Source: Rodentibacter sp. JRC1 (GTDB taxonomy: Bacteria > Pseudomonadota > Gammaproteobacteria > Enterobacterales > Pasteurellaceae). From it: a DNA stretch of 64,000 nucleotides. The notes below the pieces were generated by a model. The model was given only the letters and a program-made list of their open reading frames with translations. It was not told where the DNA came from and ran no database searches. The position numbers and the translations under genes are program-made. The DNA lies in the NCBI RefSeq assembly GCF_020521555.1, contig NZ_BPWA01000001.1, positions 992,001 through 1,056,000 on the forward strand. The letters are read 5' to 3'. Shown here one piece after another: positions 60,227-64,000 of this stretch (position 1 is its first letter; each line of letters opens with the position of its first letter).

Positions 60227-62161
60227 TTAGGCATTCAACATTTCTTCTAAGCTTTCTTGCGATGCCATCCATTCTGTTTCCACGTCTTCTAACGCTTTTT
60301 TGGTCTCCACTTGTTGGCTCAAAAGTGCGGTCAATTTTTCTTTATTTTCTGTCTGATAAAGCGCCGAATCCGCCAGTTGATTTTCCATTTCAGCCAATTG
60401 CTCGGAAAAACGGGTCATTTTTTCTTCCAATTGGGCAATTTTTTTACGCAATGGTGCGCTTTGTTGGCGTAATTCGGCTTCACGGCGTTTTTGTTCTTTA
60501 CGGTTGAGATAAGCGTTAGGCTCTGAGTTCCTGCTTTCTGTGTACGTATTTTCTTCCTTTGGCTTTGCAGAAGAGAGATTATTTTGCTCCATTAACCACT
60601 TTTGATAATCTTCCAAATCACCCTTAAATTCTTCTACTTGTTTATCATGCACTAAATAAAACTCTTCCACGGTATTGCGTAATAAATGGCGATCGTGCGA
60701 TACAACCACCAGTGAGCCTTCGTAATCTACCAAGGCTTCAGTGAGTGCTTGGCGCATATCAAGATCTAAGTGGTTGGTCGGTTCATCAAGCAACAGTAAA
60801 TTAGGACGTTGCCACACAATTAAGGCTAAAACCAAACGGGCTTTTTCACCGCCGGAAAAAGATGAAACGGGCTGATTGACTTTATCGCCGTGAAACGCAA
60901 AGCTACCGAGATAATCACGAACTTGTTGCTCCGTTTGTTCCGGTGCAAGTTTTTGCATATGCCATAAGGCGGATTCTTCGGCACGCAACGTATCCAGCTG
61001 ATGTTGCGCGAAATAGCCGAGTTGTACGCCTTTAGCAAGCTGAACCGTGCCGGAAAGTGCGTCCAATTCCCCGGCTAAAAGCTTAATCAGGGTGGATTTT
61101 CCCGCACCATTTTTTCCCAGTAAACCAATGCGTGAACCCGGCACGAGATTAAGTTTAATTTTACGCAAAATTTCAACCGCACTTTCACCACAGCCATAAC
61201 CTGCACTTGCTTGTTCAAGCATCACTAAAGGATTCGGCAAGGATAACGGCGGTCGAAAGGAAAAAGTGAACGGGTTGTCCGCATAAGCAGGCGCAATCAA
61301 CTCCATACGCTCCAAGGCTTTCACTCGGCTTTGTGCTTGTTTTGCCTTGGTCGCTTTAGCTTTAAAGCGATCAATGTAACTTTGCAAATGGGCGATTTTT
61401 TGTTGTTGCTGACGATACATTGCCGCTTGTTGTGCCAACTTGGTTGCCCGTTGCACTTCAAAAGAGGAGTAATCTCCCGTGTATTCATTCAATTTTTGCT
61501 GCTCAATATGCAGGATTTTATTGACTATCGGATCAAGAAAATCACGGTCGTGAGAAATCAATACCAATGTGCCTTGATAATTCACCAGCCAGCGTTCCAA
61601 CCAAATTACCGCATCCAAATCCAAATGGTTGGTCGGTTCATCAAGCAATAATAAATCCGAGGGGCAAAGCAATGCTTGCGCCAAATTCAATCGCATTCGC
61701 CAACCGCCTGAAAACGATTTCACCGCCTGCATCGTTTCCGCTTGTGTAAAACCTAAACCGTGTAGCAATGTTTCCGCGCGTGATTGAATCGTCCAAGCAT
61801 TAATGGTATCAAGCTTGTCGTGAATATGCGCAATCGCATTGCCATCATTGCGTTCATTTGCTTTCGCAAGCTCCGTCTGTAAACGGCAATATTCACGATC
61901 TCCTTGAATTACGTAATCCAGCGCAGAAATTTCCAACGCCGGAGTTTCTTGATTCACCCACGACACCGCCCAATTTGACGGATAGCTGATTTCTCCACCT
62001 TCCGGTTGAAGTTCTTTTTTTAACAAAGCGAACAAAGAGGACTTACCACAACCGTTTTTTCCCACCAAGCCTACTTTTTGTTTCGGATTAATTGTTGCCG
62101 TTGCATTTTCAAGCAATTCGGTTTGCCCGCGTTTTAAAGAAATATTATTAAATATAATCAT
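60227..62161 (-). CDS. yheS: ABC-F ATPase YheS
   Basis: 644 aa cytoplasmic ABC-F protein, a class that acts on the ribosome. Two ABC cassettes: Walker A GKNGCGKSS at about 35-43 and GKNGAGKST in the second half. Signatures are FSGGWRMRL and FSGGEKARL; each Walker B is LLLLDEPTNHLDLD. The linker between them is the PtIM-type interdomain, with a coiled-coil C-terminus (QKRREAELRQQSAPLRKKIA). The N-terminus MIIFNNISLKRG and the sequence follow E. coli YheS rather than Uup. Confidence 0.92.
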   Translation of the reverse strand: MIIFNNISLKRGQTELLENATATINPKQKVGLVGKNGCGKSSLFALLKKELQPEGGEISYPSNWAVSWVNQETPALEISALDYVIQGDREYCRLQTELAKANERNDGNAIAHIHDKLDTINAWTIQSRAETLLHGLGFTQAETMQAVKSFSGGWRMRLNLAQALLCPSDLLLLDEPTNHLDLDAVIWLERWLVNYQGTLVLISHDRDFLDPIVNKILHIEQQKLNEYTGDYSSFEVQRATKLAQQAAMYRQQQQKIAHLQSYIDRFKAKATKAKQAQSRVKALERMELIAPAYADNPFTFSFRPPLSLPNPLVMLEQASAGYGCGESAVEILRKIKLNLVPGSRIGLLGKNGAGKSTLIKLLAGELDALSGTVQLAKGVQLGYFAQHQLDTLRAEESALWHMQKLAPEQTEQQVRDYLGSFAFHGDKVNQPVSSFSGGEKARLVLALIVWQRPNLLLLDEPTNHLDLDMRQALTEALVDYEGSLVVVSHDRHLLRNTVEEFYLVHDKQVEEFKGDLEDYQKWLMEQNNLSSAKPKEENTYTESRNSEPNAYLNRKEQKRREAELRQQSAPLRKKIAQLEEKMTRFSEQLAEMENQLADSALYQTENKEKLTALLSQQVETKKALEDVETEWMASQESLEEMLNA

Positions 62162-62184
62162 TTTATTTCAATTAAAGCCAAAAA

Positions 62185-62502
62185 CTAATATGCCGTATCC
62201 ACCGGCAATTCTGCTTTCATCCAACCATCAAACCCACCAATCACACTATATAAATTATCATAGCCTTGTTCTGCTAAGAATGTTGCTACACTGCGACTAC
62301 TTACGCCATGATAGCAACTAATAATGATTGGCGAGTCAAAATCCACCCGTTCTTCAAATTGTAAAAAACTTTGATTAGTTAGGTGAAACGCACCTTTAGG
62401 GTGAGAATAAGCATAACGTTGTTCATCACGTACATCGACAAGCATTGCGCCTTGTTGCGCCATTTCCCAAGCTTGTTGCGGGGTGATTTCTTTAAATGAC
62501 AT
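62185..62502 (-). CDS. glpE: thiosulfate sulfurtransferase GlpE
   Basis: Single-domain rhodanese, 105 aa; catalytic Cys63 in the loop [14 protein letters not shown], plus [20 protein letters not shown]. It moves sulfur from thiosulfate to cyanide or thiol acceptors. Its ATG shares a base with the rarD stop (TAATG), so it is translationally coupled to rarD. Confidence 0.94.
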   Translation of the reverse strand: MSFKEITPQQAWEMAQQGAMLVDVRDEQRYAYSHPKGAFHLTNQSFLQFEERVDFDSPIIISCYHGVSSRSVATFLAEQGYDNLYSVIGGFDGWMKAELPVDTAY

Positions 62503-63380
62503 TATAAAGATCCTTTTGCGTGCTGTTTGTACACGCCATCAATAATCACAAGGCTCATCGCCAATACTAAACAGATAAAAAGCGGATAACTTTCCACATC
62601 AATTTTTTCACCGATAAAAAATGAAACAAACACCATCATAATGGTTTCGACATAGCCCAAAAGCCCAAGCAAATTCATCGGCAACATATTACTGGCGATC
62701 ACATAGGCAATTAGCGCCGTACCACTGATAAAACCAAGCATAACCAGCAATCCCCAAATATTCGGGTTACTTTGTTCAACCGTCACAAAATTTGTCTGCA
62801 AGGCAAAATAAATACTTATCGGCATTAAACAGAGCATTTCAAGACAAAAGGAAGCAAGATCGGTATTTTTCAATGCTTTTCGGATAGAAAAATAAGTGGT
62901 GTAGCCCACGCAAACGACAATAGCCTCCCAAGATAATCCGCCTTTCATAATGATATTTGAAATCACACCAATCGCTGCGATGATGACAGCAATAAATTTA
63001 AAGGTGGAAATGCGTTCTTTAAAAATTAATCTTCCTGCCGCAACCATCACTATCGGCAATAATAAATAACCGAAAGAAACACTCATTGAGCTACCGTTAT
63101 TCGGCGCCCAAAGAAAAAGCCACATTTGAAAGCCCATTAATGCGCCACAAAACAAATAAGAGAGGGCAAAGTGCGGTTGTTTTTTAAGATGTTTTAGGCG
63201 GGTAATTAATGCCTCTTTCTGTTTAAATATCAATACGGCGAACACAACAAACGGAAAGGTAAAAATCATTCGATAGCCAAAAATATCCGTTCCACTTAAA
63301 GGTTTGAGCAGCGTGGAAAAATAATACATATAGCCGAATAAAAAAGAGGCTAATAATGAAACGAGAACACCTTTGAGCAT
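62502..63380 (-). CDS. rarD: RarD-family EamA transporter
   Basis: 292 aa inner-membrane permease of the drug/metabolite superfamily with about ten helices. [20 protein letters not shown] and [15 protein letters not shown] are RarD-type N-terminal segments; [23 protein letters not shown] is the repeat-1 core; VYTTYF-type Tyr-rich segments follow. Substrate unknown. Coupled to glpE downstream; ilvY is upstream. Confidence 0.88.
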   Translation of the reverse strand: MLKGVLVSLLASFLFGYMYYFSTLLKPLSGTDIFGYRMIFTFPFVVFAVLIFKQKEALITRLKHLKKQPHFALSYLFCGALMGFQMWLFLWAPNNGSSMSVSFGYLLLPIVMVAAGRLIFKERISTFKFIAVIIAAIGVISNIIMKGGLSWEAIVVCVGYTTYFSIRKALKNTDLASFCLEMLCLMPISIYFALQTNFVTVEQSNPNIWGLLVMLGFISGTALIAYVIASNMLPMNLLGLLGYVETIMMVFVSFFIGEKIDVESYPLFICLVLAMSLVIIDGVYKQHAKGSL

Positions 63381-63413
63381 AGACCCCCCTTAATTTGAAG
63401 ATTGCTATCCATT

Positions 63414-64000
63414 CTATTCCAACATTGCCCAAAATGCACGGATTAAGGGGAGTTCTAAGTTCCTTTTCTGAGTACAAATTCCCAATTCAAAAGGTTCAAT
63501 CGGTACATCTAAATTTAAACGGGAAATTTGGTTATTCATCGGACTGTTATTAATTACTTCATCGGGCAACATCGCCAAGCCGAATCCTAACCCCACCATA
63601 GGCACAATCCCTTCGTGTCCGGCAACAGTGGCATAAATTTTAGGATGCTTAATTTTTTTCTCATGTAGCCATTGTTCAATCCGCTGCCTCGCATGACCTT
63701 CCACGGGAAAAATAAAAGGCATTTGTTGCCAATTAATCGGTTTTTCTTGCAACAACTGTGTTGCTAAGCAAGCGACACGCGGTGCAATCAAAGAAAGTTT
63801 AATCTCATCAATTTTATGAAATGCAACGCTTACCGGCAGGTTATTAGGCTTTCCTGCAAGGGCGAGATCCGCTTGTTGGGTTTGAATTAACTCTACCGCT
63901 AATGCCGGATCGCCGGTGGTGAGTTGAATTTCCACTTTCGGATAACGCTGACGAAACTGTTTTAATATCTGTGGCAAATGACTGTAAGAAGCGGTTACGG
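63414..64000 (-). CDS. ilvY: LysR-family regulator IlvY, effector-binding part (5' end outside window)
   Basis: Activator of ilvC, responding to acetolactate. Only the C-terminal effector domain is in the window; the minus-strand frame is still open at the last base and reads VTASYSHLPQILKQFRQRYP, the IlvY core. The TTG at 63977 is internal. QLTTGDPALAVELIQTQQADLA and VAGHEGIVPMVGLGFGLAMLP complete the domain. The N-terminal HTH and ilvC lie beyond the edge. Confidence 0.85.
   Translation of the reverse strand, partial: VTASYSHLPQILKQFRQRYPKVEIQLTTGDPALAVELIQTQQADLALAGKPNNLPVSVAFHKIDEIKLSLIAPRVACLATQLLQEKPINWQQMPFIFPVEGHARQRIEQWLHEKKIKHPKIYATVAGHEGIVPMVGLGFGLAMLPDEVINNSPMNNQISRLNLDVPIEPFELGICTQKRNLELPLIRAFWAMLE

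Overview
The window is a Pasteurellaceae chromosome segment of the Haemophilus/Aggregatibacter kind. The main evidence is the 9-base DNA-uptake word AAGTGCGGT (the Haemophilus influenzae-type USS, not the Actinobacillus pleuropneumoniae type). It occurs dozens of times on both strands, often as head-to-head pairs that also look like terminators. Many proteins closely match what I remember of H. influenzae Rd (HbpA, TehA, GlpG, RpoB). Genus and species cannot be fixed by eye. The window is mostly housekeeping DNA; accessory material is limited to small repeats, two insertion sequences and one two-gene cassette.

Layout. 1-7.2 kb: end of glpK, glpR, glpG and mobA, then yihD-dsbA, maoP, and trmA-rsmJ-rseC-mobB. 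7.2-13.2 kb: hbpA, pdxH, a radical-SAM activase, nupC and deoD. 13.4-14.8 kb: an IS3-family element with a -1 frameshift heptamer, inserted in the loop of a terminator-like dyad. 14.8-18.7 kb, minus strand: truD-surE-yqaA-small lipoprotein-nlpD. 18.7-24.6 kb: rraB, a SIMPL-domain protein, slyD, a YagU-family protein, tal and a GT9-like glycosyltransferase. 24.6-30.4 kb, minus strand: def-fmt-rsmB-GT2-trkA-mscL. 30.6-37.1 kb: a TonB-dependent receptor behind a Fur-like box, then dnaE. 37.1-38.7 kb: an IS110-family element inside a small repeat element. 38.7-43.8 kb: gpt, pepD, a two-gene ATPase plus DUF4276-like cassette (candidate defence system) and tehA. 44.2-54.1 kb, minus strand: rplJL-rpoBC with L10 leader and promoter. 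54.1-64 kb, minus strand: ridA, mlaA, lptD, then yheS-zinc finger-tsaC-aroE-tag, glpE, rarD and ilvY (cut by the window end).

Two families of small non-coding repeats run through the intergenic spaces. One is MITE-like, about 110-180 bp, with roughly 25-bp terminal inverted repeats beginning CGGTATTATGTAGCAG and a GGTGCGTTACGGCTTCGCC core palindrome. Two copies show 8-9-bp direct repeats at their ends, so it has moved by transposition. Many copies lie a few dozen bases upstream of start codons (yihD, hbpA, pdxH, dnaE). The second family has two copies of about 108 bp, with ends like ATAGTGAATTAAATTT, and resembles intergenic repeats I remember from Neisseria.

Functional groupings: glycerol use (glpK, glpR); molybdenum cofactor (mobA, mobB); oxidative folding and redox (dsbA, rseC, glpE); RNA modification (trmA, rsmJ, truD, rsmB, tsaC); outer-membrane building (lptD, mlaA, nlpD); nucleoside and purine salvage (nupC, deoD, gpt); haem/glutathione/iron acquisition (hbpA, TonB receptor); transcription (rpoB, rpoC). 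The most likely less-described system is the AAA ATPase/DUF4276 pair at 40.8-42.7 kb. The IS110 element's 5' non-coding region is a second candidate, as a possible bridge RNA.
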